Assembly: GCA_965243385.1 (NCBI GenBank)
Contig: CBDEUV010000002.1
Span: forward strand, 1,178,001-1,242,000
DNA: 64,000 bases
Source: JANSYA01 sp965243385
GTDB lineage: Bacteria; Spirochaetota; Leptospiria; Leptospirales; Leptonemataceae
Direction: 5' to 3'
The notes under the pieces were generated by a model. It saw nothing but the letters and a program-made list of their open reading frames with translations. It made no database searches and was not told the origin of the DNA. Numbering within the stretch: position 1 is the first letter of the stretch; each line of letters opens with the position of its first letter. Positions 19,272 to 28,584 of this stretch are shown here, piece after piece. A program made the position numbers and the translations under genes.

Positions 19272-19961
19272 ATGCACTGCTGCCAGCCCGGGAATTCTCA
19301 TTATCGCGGAACGAGCCGAACGGGAGGAACCAACCGGCTCTTTTCGCGTTTCTCGCGAGGCTACGCGAAGTCGTTTCGTCGCAAAGGCCTCGAAAAAGTT
19401 CAGCGCCTCCTGCAGGAGGGCGTATTAAAGGGCGCGAGCGAATCCGCCAACGGATTGCAGGATCTTGAAATCCTCGACATCGGATGCGGCGTCGGCGGAT
19501 TGCATATGACGCTGTTAGAACAGGGCGCCGCCCGCGCGCGGGGCATCGACATCGCGGAGGGCATGCTGGATCACGCGCGCGAAATCGCCGCGGATCGAGA
19601 GCTCGGCGATCGTGTGGAGTATATCAACGGCGATTTCGTGGAACTGGCGGAATCCGTTCCGCCGGCCGACGTAACGCTGCTCGATAAAGTCGTGTGCTGT
19701 TATGAAAACGTCGAGGACCTGGTGCGTCTGTCGACGGAACACACCCGCCGGATCTATGCGGTCTCCCGGCCTCGCGATATCTGGTTCATGCGATGGGTCT
19801 TTCGCAGTCAGTCCTGGATCATGAAAACCCTGCGTTTCGCCTTCTATCCCTGCTGGCACAACTGGAACGAAGTTCACGCCCGGATTCTGGCTGCCGGTTT
19901 CGCGCCGGTCTTTCAGGAGCACACGACGCTCTGGGACGTCGCGGTCTATCGTCGTGCCTGA
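19272..19961 (+). CDS. Class I SAM-dependent methyltransferase
   Basis: 229 residues. SAM-binding motif I is LDIGCGVGG near residue 74, followed by an acidic turn (GIDIAEGML) and a motif resembling NGDFVEL, the normal class I order. The N-terminus begins Met-His-Cys-Cys-Gln, and a basic helix leads into the fold. The protein resembles small-molecule O- or C-methyltransferases; the aromatic/Trp-rich C-terminal third suggests a hydrophobic substrate. No signal peptide, so it is cytoplasmic. It follows the AraC gene on the same strand. The substrate is unknown. Confidence 0.82.
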   Translation: MHCCQPGNSHYRGTSRTGGTNRLFSRFSRGYAKSFRRKGLEKVQRLLQEGVLKGASESANGLQDLEILDIGCGVGGLHMTLLEQGAARARGIDIAEGMLDHAREIAADRELGDRVEYINGDFVELAESVPPADVTLLDKVVCCYENVEDLVRLSTEHTRRIYAVSRPRDIWFMRWVFRSQSWIMKTLRFAFYPCWHNWNEVHARILAAGFAPVFQEHTTLWDVAVYRRA

Positions 19962-19996
19962 AGCTTGCGCGATTCTCACGTACGCCAGGGTCGGAG

Positions 19997-20021
19997 CGCC
20001 GGGGCGGCCGTTCTTTTTTTT
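19997..20021 (+). terminator. Likely intrinsic terminator after the methyltransferase
   Basis: A short GC hairpin (GCCG-GGG-CGGC, near 19997-20008) is followed by a T-rich run to about 20021. Position 40-60 bases after the stop fits a Rho-independent terminator, though the stem is short. Confidence 0.5.
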
Positions 20022-20050
20022 GTATTAAGAACAGAGTCCGCGCCGATTCG

Positions 20051-20140
20051 CTTAACATACTGAAATATATACTTAAAAATCCCGGCACGGTCGGGCGGGT
20101 CGCCCGCTTTGCCTTGCCGCCTTCTTTCCACTAATATAAA
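20051..20140 (+). promoter_or_regulatory. P3 upstream region with shared CTTAACAT motif and TATAAA box
   Basis: CTTAACATACTGAA at 20051-20064 matches 13 of 14 bases at 31095-31108 upstream of P4. Closer to the gene, TTGCCG (20114-20119) and TATAAA (20135-20140) are 15 bases apart, a possible but short-spaced promoter. CGGAGG precedes the P3 start at an ideal distance. Confidence 0.35.
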
Positions 20141-20209
20141 ATCGCGCCGGGGGACGCCCTCCTGCCCGCCGCCGAGAGCCTTTCGTCGCCCCGTCCTCCG
20201 GAGGTTCGC

Positions 20210-23200
20210 ATGAAAGCAGATCTATCACGGGATAGTTTCGAGCCGGCCGATCGCAACACCGCGGTCGTACAACAGCAAGGGCGCGTCATTACCGACGCGG
20301 ACTGGAACGAACAGCAGCAGATCCAGAACCATCTGCGCGAAAGCCTGGCTCGCGACGCCTTCGGCCCCACCGGGGTTCCGCGCCGTGAACCCGGCTTCGC
20401 TATCGCGCCCGCCACGAACCCGGGCGGCCAGCCCGATCTGCTGATATCGAGCGGGCGGCTCTATCTAAACGGACGCGGGGCCCGCATTCCGCAGGATTGC
20501 TGGTTTACGGCCCAGCCGGACCTGCCGGGTGCCGGGCTGCCCGATGAGGATGGTTTCTATCTCGCGTACCTCGAAATCCGCGAACGCACGCTGACCGCTC
20601 TGGAACGCCCCGAACTCCGCGAAATCGCTCTCGCCGGAGTGGAATCGTCCGCCCGCACGCAAACCATCGCTCAGGTGAAATTACTGGCGCTGGCGGACGC
20701 CGGACCTTATGGCCGCACCAGCGAACCCCCGGAATGGACCGCGCTGCAGAATCGAAGCCGCGGCCGGCTATTGGCCCGCACGCTTGCCGCAGCCGGATCA
20801 AGTGAGAATCTCTGCGCGGTCGGCGCACGGGGCGGCTACACCGGAGTCGACAATTATCTGTATCGCATCGAGATTCATCAGGGCGGATCGCCCGGCGACG
20901 CGACATTCAAATGGTCGCGTTCGAACGCCAGCTTCGCCGTCGAATGGCTGGGCCTCAGCGGCAATACGCTGACGATTCGGTCGCCCGGGCGCGATACGAT
21001 GCAGCGTTTCGCGCCCGGCGACTGGCTGGAGCTCAACGACGAGGGCCTCGAGCTGGAAAACCGGCCGGGCAGCTTCGCCCGCGTCATCGCCGCCGACGAT
21101 GCGAGTATCGTCATTGATCCGGAAAGTCTGTTGCATTTCGACGGGGCGCCGGGGCCGGCGCAACCGGGCGGGCGCGCTCTGGCGATCGAAGAGTTTGCAC
21201 GCGGCATACGGCGCGTGCGCCGCTGGGATCGCACACCAGGCGACGCCGACGCACCGGTGACGCTCATACCGGGCGGCGGCGAAGCAGTCGCAATCGAAAA
21301 CGGCATTGAGCTTGTATTCGATACGGATCCGGATCGCGAATATCGTAGCGGCGACTACTGGATGATTCCGGCTCGCAGCCTGACCCGCAATATCCTCTGG
21401 CCCTGCGACGATGACGGAGAGCCGCGAATCGTCGCCGCGCGGCCCGTCTTCGACCGCAGCCGGCTGGCCTTTCTCGAACGCAGCGGCGGTAACTGGAATC
21501 TACTGGCGGACGCCCGCACGATCTTGCCCGAAGCCGCCGACGGCTTGCTCTATTACGTGAGCGGCGACGGCCAGGCGATCGCACCCGGCGGCGAACTGGC
21601 GGAACCGCTCCGGGTTCGGGTGGCCGCGGGCAATATCCCGCTCCCGGACGCGCGCTTGCGTTTCAGCGTAAGATCCGGTGACGGAATCTTAAGCGACCTG
21701 AGGGATCTGACAGCCGCCGGCTCGCCAGTATTGGAACTGCATACCGACGCCCGCGGGCTGGGCGCGGTCGTCTGGAAAACCGGCTCGGATCCCGAGGTAT
21801 CGCAAACTGTGCGCGCGGAACTGTTAGATGACGACGGCGAATCCACAGATGTTTATCTGGACTTTCGCGCGCACAAAAGCTTCGCAGCGAGCACGCAGTA
21901 CGCGCCGCCCGGAGCTCCCGATCCGCTCAGTTCCGCGACGACCACTCAGGCGGCGATCGACGGGCTGAACGCTCTCAAAGTCGACCGCGCGGGCGACGTA
22001 ATCGACGGCGACTTAGAAATCAAAGGCAAACTCACAGTCCGGGGCGACGTCATCGCGAAAGACACCGAACAGATGCCGGGCGACGTAGAACTCGGCGATC
22101 AGGACGAAGACACCGTAACGATTCACGGCGGGGTACAATCCGCCCATAGCTCTGGAGCGCTTGTCATACAGGACGGCCTGGAAGTGCGCACTGTCGATCC
22201 GACCGACGCGCCGCTGCGGGTTCAGGCTGTAGTCCAGGGCGTCCAGGGCCGCAGCTATCGTCGCCTGGTCAACATCGACAATACTGCGAATAGCGCACCA
22301 CTGAACGATTATCAAACCCTCATCGAAATTGACACGAGCGACGCGGTCGCCGCGGGAAAAATGCGGCCGGACGGAGCGGATTTGCTTTTTCGCGCCGGCG
22401 ACGTGACGCTTGCGCACTGGCTCGAGTCCGGCATCGGCACAAATGCGACGCGCATCTGGCTGCGCATGCCTGTCATTCCTGGCTCAAGCGTACAGGGTAT
22501 CGACCTGTATTACGGCAGCGAAACGGCCGCTTCGCGTTCTTCGAAAGCGCAGACCTTTTTGGGCGAAGTAGGCGGGATCGCCGCCGCGTATGAATTCGAA
22601 ACCGGAGCGGGCAACATCGCTTTCGATAGCGCCGGTTCCGGACTGGACGGCACGATCGAAGGCGCGGTGTGGAGCCCGGGACGCGCGGGCGGCGGACAGG
22701 CCCTGCTCTTCGACGGCAACGATCGGGTCGCCCTGAGCAATCTCGCGGGAGCCGGCAACGCGCTCTGGCGCGGCAACGCCTTCAGCATCGCCGCCTGGGT
22801 ACGCGCCGATCAGCTCAGCGACGATACGACCGGCCACGCGGTCTTCGACAATCAAAGCGGCACGTCCGCGCCGGAACGTTATTATCGCCATTCCATGGCG
22901 CTGCTCACTGACGGTTTCGCCTTTCAAATCAACCGCGGCGATACGGTCGCCACGCCCAACAACTTCGGTCGGCTGGTCATCGCCACTCCACCGCAGATCG
23001 GCGAATGGTACCTGCTGACGATGACCGCCGAAGATCTCGGGCCGGACTTCATACTGCGCGCCTATATCAACGGCATCCTGGCAGGAACGCAAAGCTTCAC
23101 CGGAGCGAATCTAAGCGATTATCCCGCGGGCGGCACTGCGACGAGCTTCACATTGCTCGGCAATTCGGACGACAATCTGGTGCCGTTCTTCGGCGCGCTG

Positions 23201-25561
23201 GACGGAGTACGCTTTTACAACCGCGCGCTATCAGCAGACGAAATTACGAAGCTCTACGATTTTCGCAGCCTGACGACGCCCGCAAATCCAGGGCGCGAAT
23301 TGCTGCGCCGCTACGCGGTGAACGAACCCGTGGCGAGCTTCGGCGGTCCGGAAGAGACCCTCGGTTCCAGCGATGAAACCATGCTCTTCGTCGAAAACGG
23401 ATCCGGCAACGTCGGCATCGGGACAGACACTCCCGACGAAAAGCTGAGCGTGGCCGGCATTATCGAATCCAGCGAAGGGGGCATTAAATTTCCGGACGGC
23501 ACGGTTCAAACGACGGCGGGCGGAGGCAGCTCGCTAATCGCCGGCGGGGCGAATCTACCGCTGGGAACGATCATCGCCTGGCACAAAAATTTCGACGGCA
23601 CCGTTCCCGATCTGCCGGAGGGCTGGCTGGAATGCAACGGACAGACCGTCGACGACCCGGCGAGTCCCTACTTCGGCAAACAGATGCCGGACTTAAACAA
23701 CGCGAAGAACCCGTGGAACTCGAAGGGCAGTTTTCTTCGCGGCGGGCTGACCAGCGGCGGACCGTTAGAGGATGATCAGCTTCAGGGGCATCGCCACCAG
23801 GACACCGGCCACTCGCACAACTACCATATGCTCATTAACGAGCGCTTGATCAACGGTAACGTGGTAAACGGACACGCGGGAAACTGGCATAGCCAGTATA
23901 ACACCGGAGCCGCGTCGGCGAATCTGACTGATCCGACGGAATCCAGTTTCGGCACCCCGCGCATCGGCCACGAAACCCGTCCGGTAAACATGGCGGTTGT
24001 CTGGATCATGCACATCCGCGATGCGGCGGGCGGAGGCGGCGCGGCCGGTTTGTGGGACGCAGTCGGCGGCGGCGCGAATTTCAGTCTGGGCAACGTGGGC
24101 ATCGACGAGTCGAATCCGCAGGCGAAGCTGCACCTGGGCGGCGCGGCCGGCCTCGACGGCATTCTCTTTCCGGACGGCACGCTGCAAACGACGGCCGCGG
24201 GCGGATCGCATCTGCCGGTCGGCACGATCATCGCCTGGCACAAGTCCCTGAACGGTACGCCGAATCTGCCCGAAGGCTGGGTAGAATGCAACGGCCAGAT
24301 GTTGGTCGATCCACAGAGTTTGTACAACGGCGAAACCATGCCGGATTTGAATAACCCGCAGAACGACTGGAACGACAACGGGAGTTTTTTACGCGGCGGT
24401 CCGACTTCGGGCGAATTTGAAGCGGACCAGGTCCAGCAACACAGGCATCATTTTAAGGGCCGCTCCCTCACATCAACGCCTCCAGGGCCGCCCTACTTCG
24501 GCGACCACGGTCCGGGTTATCAACAACAGGACGTCAATTACGCCGGCGTCGATGTCGTAACCGAAGCGCGGACCGGCACAGAAACCCGCCCGGCGAATAT
24601 GACCGTGGTCTGGATCATCAAAGTCCGCGACACCGCGCAGATCAACGCGGGCGGTTATGCGTTTCTGTACGATCGCAAGGCTTCGGGAACGCCCGGCGGC
24701 ACGGCGACCGCGAATGCCTGGAATGTACGCGAGTTAAACGTGTTGAATACGAATATTCCGGGCGTCGCGTTAAATGCGAATCGTTTTACGTTACCGCCGG
24801 GCCAGTATACAATCGACGGCGACGCGATCGGCTATCGCACCGCCGTTCATCGTCTGCAAATCTGGAATCTCACGGACGACGTCGCTGTCCTGACGGGAAT
24901 CAGCATCAACAGCAATATCAACGATTCCTGCGGGATTCCCGCGCGCATCTCCGGAAATCTGACGATCGCCCGAATTACGGAATTCGAGCTGCGCCATTTT
25001 GTACAGTCTTCGACTCAACCGCCGTTCGATTTCGGCAGTCCGATCGACATCGGTCTGGACGAATGTTACGCGCAACTCGCGCTGCTCAAGCTCACCGCAC
25101 CCGGTATCGCCCCCGCCAGCGGGACTGAAGCCGGCGCGGTCCAGGCCTTCGCCATGGCGACGCCGCCTACAGGCTGGCTCGCCTGCAACGGCCAGGAGGT
25201 GAGCCGCGAAAGCTATCCCGTACTCTTTGAACGAGTCGGCACCGAATACGGCGCGGGCGACGGCGCAACGACTTTCAACCTGCCGGACCTGCGCGGCGAA
25301 TTCATCCGTGGCTGGGACGATGGTCGCGGCGTGGACGCGGGGCGGGCTATGGGAAGCTCACAGGCAGACGCCCTGCAAGATCACACGCACGAAATGTTCA
25401 TGAGCGATCCCCCGCGGGCCGGGACCGGCACGCGTAACTCGCATTCGACCGGTCCTCGCGATTCGTCTGTATTCAAGAAAACGTACGGCATCGAAGACGG
25501 CCGATCCGCCAGCGAAACCCGCCCGCGAAACGTCGCGATGCTGTATTGCATCAAGTACTGA
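20210..25561 (+). CDS. P3: giant modular fibre-like protein with terminal tail collar
   Basis: 1783 residues. Modules: 1-443 DUF6519-like with GRVITDADWNEQ; 450-560 Ig-like; 575-650 hinge, slightly diverged (Lys and Glu-Gln replace Arg and Asp-His); 681-778 DUF2341; 788-1015 LamG; 1064-1104 fibre motif; 1116-1268 collar 1 with an unusually His-rich loop; 1294-1330 fibre motif 2; 1335-1475 collar 2; 1482-1628 beta-rich module; 1641-1783 terminal collar ending YCIKY as in P2. It has the best ribosome site of the four paralogues (CGGAGG seven bases before ATG), so it may be the best translated. No signal peptide. Closest in layout to P2 minus the extra beta module. Function as in P1 and P2, by inference. 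Confidence 0.85.
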   Translation: MKADLSRDSFEPADRNTAVVQQQGRVITDADWNEQQQIQNHLRESLARDAFGPTGVPRREPGFAIAPATNPGGQPDLLISSGRLYLNGRGARIPQDCWFTAQPDLPGAGLPDEDGFYLAYLEIRERTLTALERPELREIALAGVESSARTQTIAQVKLLALADAGPYGRTSEPPEWTALQNRSRGRLLARTLAAAGSSENLCAVGARGGYTGVDNYLYRIEIHQGGSPGDATFKWSRSNASFAVEWLGLSGNTLTIRSPGRDTMQRFAPGDWLELNDEGLELENRPGSFARVIAADDASIVIDPESLLHFDGAPGPAQPGGRALAIEEFARGIRRVRRWDRTPGDADAPVTLIPGGGEAVAIENGIELVFDTDPDREYRSGDYWMIPARSLTRNILWPCDDDGEPRIVAARPVFDRSRLAFLERSGGNWNLLADARTILPEAADGLLYYVSGDGQAIAPGGELAEPLRVRVAAGNIPLPDARLRFSVRSGDGILSDLRDLTAAGSPVLELHTDARGLGAVVWKTGSDPEVSQTVRAELLDDDGESTDVYLDFRAHKSFAASTQYAPPGAPDPLSSATTTQAAIDGLNALKVDRAGDVIDGDLEIKGKLTVRGDVIAKDTEQMPGDVELGDQDEDTVTIHGGVQSAHSSGALVIQDGLEVRTVDPTDAPLRVQAVVQGVQGRSYRRLVNIDNTANSAPLNDYQTLIEIDTSDAVAAGKMRPDGADLLFRAGDVTLAHWLESGIGTNATRIWLRMPVIPGSSVQGIDLYYGSETAASRSSKAQTFLGEVGGIAAAYEFETGAGNIAFDSAGSGLDGTIEGAVWSPGRAGGGQALLFDGNDRVALSNLAGAGNALWRGNAFSIAAWVRADQLSDDTTGHAVFDNQSGTSAPERYYRHSMALLTDGFAFQINRGDTVATPNNFGRLVIATPPQIGEWYLLTMTAEDLGPDFILRAYINGILAGTQSFTGANLSDYPAGGTATSFTLLGNSDDNLVPFFGALDGVRFYNRALSADEITKLYDFRSLTTPANPGRELLRRYAVNEPVASFGGPEETLGSSDETMLFVENGSGNVGIGTDTPDEKLSVAGIIESSEGGIKFPDGTVQTTAGGGSSLIAGGANLPLGTIIAWHKNFDGTVPDLPEGWLECNGQTVDDPASPYFGKQMPDLNNAKNPWNSKGSFLRGGLTSGGPLEDDQLQGHRHQDTGHSHNYHMLINERLINGNVVNGHAGNWHSQYNTGAASANLTDPTESSFGTPRIGHETRPVNMAVVWIMHIRDAAGGGGAAGLWDAVGGGANFSLGNVGIDESNPQAKLHLGGAAGLDGILFPDGTLQTTAAGGSHLPVGTIIAWHKSLNGTPNLPEGWVECNGQMLVDPQSLYNGETMPDLNNPQNDWNDNGSFLRGGPTSGEFEADQVQQHRHHFKGRSLTSTPPGPPYFGDHGPGYQQQDVNYAGVDVVTEARTGTETRPANMTVVWIIKVRDTAQINAGGYAFLYDRKASGTPGGTATANAWNVRELNVLNTNIPGVALNANRFTLPPGQYTIDGDAIGYRTAVHRLQIWNLTDDVAVLTGISINSNINDSCGIPARISGNLTIARITEFELRHFVQSSTQPPFDFGSPIDIGLDECYAQLALLKLTAPGIAPASGTEAGAVQAFAMATPPTGWLACNGQEVSRESYPVLFERVGTEYGAGDGATTFNLPDLRGEFIRGWDDGRGVDAGRAMGSSQADALQDHTHEMFMSDPPRAGTGTRNSHSTGPRDSSVFKKTYGIEDGRSASETRPRNVAMLYCIKY

Positions 25562-25588
25562 AGCGCCACGAATTGTGCGACGACTCCA

Positions 25589-25653
25589 GCGACCGGGCCG
25601 AAGACGCCCGGCCTGTCGCTCCTGCGATCCGCATCTCCCGGCGACCGTAGCCA
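25589..25653 (+). terminator. Hairpin and shared 3' flank after P3
   Basis: GCGAC..GGGC pairs with GCCC..GTCGC across 25589-25619. The next stretch, 25628-25653, nearly repeats 17619-17644 after P2, showing that the P2/P3 duplication included downstream DNA. No T-run is present. Confidence 0.35.
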
Positions 25654-25747
25654 TCTGATCCCGGGCCGGGCGCTATTGCCCACGCTCCAAATTCTGTAAC
25701 CAATGCGCCGATGCGACATCCAATCATGAAACTCAAGAGGAGACGCC

Positions 25748-26206
25748 ATGCAGCGCATATTCTATTCGGCGATTTTTGTCGCGATGGCCGCAGCCTGTGC
25801 AGGATCATCGACCATGTCAGACACCGGACTCATTCAAATCAAAAGCAACCACGACGTGAACGCGACCGCGGACCGTCTCGAGTCGACGCTCAAAGAAAAG
25901 GGAATGAACGTCTTCGCGCGCGTACCGCACAGCGCCGGCGCGGCGAAGGTCGGGCTTGAACTGAAACCGACGGTGCTGCTGCTGTTCGGAAATCCGAAAG
26001 CGGGCACGCCGCTGATGCAGGAATCGCGCACGGTCGGGATCGATCTGCCGCAGAAAATGTTGATCTGGGAAGACGATGCGGGCGACGTCTGGTTGACGTA
26101 CAACGATCCCGCGTATCTTGCGCGACGCCACGGTCTGAAAAACGAAACGGCGATTGCAAAGATTTCGGGCGCGCTATCCAATTTCGCGCAGGCGGCGGCT
26201 CAGTAA
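25748..26206 (+). CDS. DUF302-domain exported protein
   Basis: 152 residues. A short signal peptide ends in Ala-Ala-Ala-Cys-Ala-Gly, a likely lipobox, so this is probably a small lipoprotein. The rest matches the DUF302 fold: the SNHDVNATADRLESTLKEKG start, a strand near LLFGNPKAGTPLM, and a YNDP motif near residue 118. GAGGAG seven bases upstream gives a strong ribosome site. It is convergent with the SCO1 operon, and only 26 bp separate the two stop codons. DUF302 proteins are widespread with no firmly known role. Confidence 0.85.
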   Translation: MQRIFYSAIFVAMAAACAGSSTMSDTGLIQIKSNHDVNATADRLESTLKEKGMNVFARVPHSAGAAKVGLELKPTVLLLFGNPKAGTPLMQESRTVGIDLPQKMLIWEDDAGDVWLTYNDPAYLARRHGLKNETAIAKISGALSNFAQAAAQ

Positions 26207-26232
26207 ATATCGCCGCAAAACGCGAGACGAAC

Positions 26233-26988
26233 TCAGCGCGCCGCCAGTTCGCGATCCTGCGCCCGCAGCTTTTGTAGATCGGCGAGCAAGCGATCGTGGT
26301 CGCCGGTGCCCCGGGCGCGATAGACCCCGCGCAGATAGCCGCGGCGGTCCAGCAGAAAAACGTTTTCCGTATGCACAAAATCCGTCAGGCTGTCGCGCCC
26401 GTTGACGGTCTGCACGTCCGCGCCGAATTGTTCGCGCGCGAATTGATAGATGGTGATCCGCGGACCCGTCAGGAAAAACCAATTAGGCTGCGCGATATCG
26501 TTGTTGCGCCGGTACTCGTCAAGCTCCGACGGCTGATCTTCGTCGGGGTTCACGGTGATCGACACGAATTGCAGATCGCCCTGAGCCGCGATACGCTTCG
26601 AAAGCTTGCGCATATTGTAAGTGATCATCGGACAGATGCCGGAACAGCGCGCGAAAAAGAATGTAACCAGCGCGTACTTCCCGTCGAGGCGCGCGTCGTC
26701 GAAACGCTGCGCGTCGTGCGCGGTTAAAATAAAATTGTCGAGGCGGCGCAGGTCGCCGGGCAGCTTCGCGTTGCCGGTCGCCGCGGGCCAATAAGGGTCG
26801 AGTATCGCGCCTCTGAAATACGGGGGAATATCTTCGCGTGGATTCGAAGTCTGGCTCAGCTCGCGTGGGAACGAAGGCGGAGCTTTTTCGCCGCAGTACG
26901 GCAGGCCCGCAAGAGCCGTGAAGAGAAACATCACAGCAACGCTTGTCCCGGTCGCCGAATTTTTTATTCGTTTTTGATTCATACTCAT
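26233..26988 (-). CDS. SCO1/SenC family copper-binding protein
   Basis: 251 residues. A membrane anchor or lipoprotein signal at residues 10-33 is followed by a thioredoxin-like fold. The copper motif is Cys-Ser-Gly-Ile-Cys-Pro, and the third ligand His lies in FVHTENVFLLD, both conserved in SCO1 proteins. Members deliver copper to the CuA site of cytochrome c oxidase or act as thiol redox proteins in the periplasm. It is the last gene of a minus-strand operon, 17 bp after a YHYH-domain gene, which suggests joint work in copper handling. The exact partner oxidase is not in the window. Confidence 0.92.
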   Translation of the reverse strand: MSMNQKRIKNSATGTSVAVMFLFTALAGLPYCGEKAPPSFPRELSQTSNPREDIPPYFRGAILDPYWPAATGNAKLPGDLRRLDNFILTAHDAQRFDDARLDGKYALVTFFFARCSGICPMITYNMRKLSKRIAAQGDLQFVSITVNPDEDQPSELDEYRRNNDIAQPNWFFLTGPRITIYQFAREQFGADVQTVNGRDSLTDFVHTENVFLLDRRGYLRGVYRARGTGDHDRLLADLQKLRAQDRELAAR

Positions 26989-27005
26989 CGTTCGTTCTGC
27001 ATCGA

Positions 27006-27896
27006 CTATTTCGTAACCGAGCCGATATTGCCATAAAAAAATGATCCCATTAAAGTTCGAATCGTCGCCGTCGCGTCGAAGGCATAGTGATAGTGATAGC
27101 GGCCCCGGGGGAAATGGATCGTGCGCGCGAAATGACCGTGGTGTGCATCCAGCTTCGGGGTACCCTGCCCGGGCGGCAGATCGTCGAGCGTCTTCGCCGT
27201 GCCCTGATCGCAGAGCAAACCGTAGATAGGATAGCCGTCGAGGGCCAGGCCGACGAGCTGTGCGTCGCCATGCGTCAGAGACAGCGGTTCGGTATGGTGG
27301 TGATAGGTCCCACTGCTTTCGGGATGCCCGTTATAGCTATCGAAAGTGCGCTCTTCCTCCGCCAGCACGTGGCCCGGGGCAGCCGCGTTGTTAAAGATCG
27401 CCAGCCCGTTCGTCGTGATTCCGATCGAACTCAGACCGCCCTGGGTGCCGACGAGCGTCCCCGTATTGGGGGTCGGATTCATCGGGATCGCATATACAAA
27501 ATTCTGACTCGCGATCCGACGATCGATCGCCGCGGCGTGGCCGGTCGGAAACTCCGCATACAGCGCCGAGTCTTCCGCATAGTATGCGCTCGGATGATTC
27601 GGCAAATTGCGGGACGCGAAGACGTAATTCGATCCCGATACGCTAATATTCGCGCACTTGAAATGATCTCGAATCCAGGCGGGCAAATTCGAATCCACCG
27701 AAGTCGAGATGCCCGTCACGCAACCGGTCTTCGCGTTCAGGGCATAAGCGTCGCCCGCCTTCGAGGCCACGGCCACGCGCACGGCCGACAGTATCGGGAA
27801 CTGTAGATCGTCGTAGCCGGCAACTCTGAACAACGAGCAGCTCGCGGTGGTGTATAGCGTAAGAGCGAATGTTGCAACCATGGGAAGAGGCATCAT
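27006..27896 (-). CDS. YHYH-domain lipoprotein 1
   Basis: 296 residues. The N-terminus has a lipobox-like Thr-Thr-Ala-Ser-Cys. The C-terminal half contains the His-rich hallmarks of the YHYH domain: a Tyr-His-His-His-Thr stretch, LDGYPIYGLLCDQGTA, His-His-Gly-His, and Tyr-His-Tyr-His-Tyr near the end. It resembles the protein at 28584-29471, so the two are paralogues. It is upstream of and nearly joined to the SCO1 gene. Clustered His suggests metal binding, most simply copper given the neighbour; this is inference. Either of two adjacent ATG codons (27896, 27893) could start translation. Confidence 0.87.
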   Translation of the reverse strand: MMPLPMVATFALTLYTTASCSLFRVAGYDDLQFPILSAVRVAVASKAGDAYALNAKTGCVTGISTSVDSNLPAWIRDHFKCANISVSGSNYVFASRNLPNHPSAYYAEDSALYAEFPTGHAAAIDRRIASQNFVYAIPMNPTPNTGTLVGTQGGLSSIGITTNGLAIFNNAAAPGHVLAEEERTFDSYNGHPESSGTYHHHTEPLSLTHGDAQLVGLALDGYPIYGLLCDQGTAKTLDDLPPGQGTPKLDAHHGHFARTIHFPRGRYHYHYAFDATATIRTLMGSFFYGNIGSVTK

Positions 27897-27999
27897 AGTA
27901 TCGAGAGACGATGAAAAAGCGTAGCTTTCAAACGCAAATCTTTCGGGCGCCGGGAACGACGTCGAATCGCACTGAACGACGCCGGACGCAGCGTCAAAT

Positions 28000-28584
28000 T
28001 TAGCGGCGTTCGTTTTTCGCCAGCGCGGGCGTTTCCGAAGTCGGATTGCAGACCTTGCTGCCGGGCAGGCCGAATTCCACGCCGTCTTTTAATACGAGAT
28101 TCGTATAAATCAAACCGTTGGCCCGCCATTTTTTGAAGACAATCGTTTCGCCGGTCGGGGAATAACGGGTGTATACCGCCGGTCGACCGTTGCGATGCCA
28201 CCCGAGGCTTTCTTTTACATAACGGTCTCGCTCGAATTTCGCGTAACTTTTATCGGCGCCGTCGTTGTACCAGGTGCGGTGCACGCCGTGCTTTTCGCCG
28301 GCGACGTAGGATCGCGTAGCGATCATCTGACCGGAATCGTGATACGCCACCGCGACGCCGTGCTTTACACCCCTGCGATACGGGGTGACGTGTTTCTCGC
28401 CCACGGCGGGAATGGACTGACGCAGGACGCCGGTGAAGGGCTCGCCGAGCAGAAACACTTTGCCGGACTCATGAGTGATCCGGGGGTCCATATTGCTGAT
28501 TTCCAGCGGACGATCGCCGCAGGAAACGACGGCCGCGCTCAGAAACAAGAGCGCGGTCGCCGGAATCAAACGAAAGCGAATCAT
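28000..28584 (-). CDS. YwqK-like MORN_2 repeat lipoprotein
   Basis: 194 residues. A signal peptide ends at Val-Val-Ser-Cys-Gly-Asp, a lipobox. Residues 70-150 carry repeated short motifs of the form Y-x-x-G-x-x-x-G (for example YRRGVKHG, YVAGEKHG, YSPTGE), typical of MORN_2 / YwqK-type repeats. Such proteins are often named antitoxins by annotation pipelines, but nothing here shows a toxin. The start codon overlaps the stop of the upstream YHYH gene (TAATG), so translation is coupled. Likely a surface or periplasmic accessory of the YHYH/SCO1 cluster. Confidence 0.78.
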   Translation of the reverse strand: MIRFRLIPATALLFLSAAVVSCGDRPLEISNMDPRITHESGKVFLLGEPFTGVLRQSIPAVGEKHVTPYRRGVKHGVAVAYHDSGQMIATRSYVAGEKHGVHRTWYNDGADKSYAKFERDRYVKESLGWHRNGRPAVYTRYSPTGETIVFKKWRANGLIYTNLVLKDGVEFGLPGSKVCNPTSETPALAKNERR

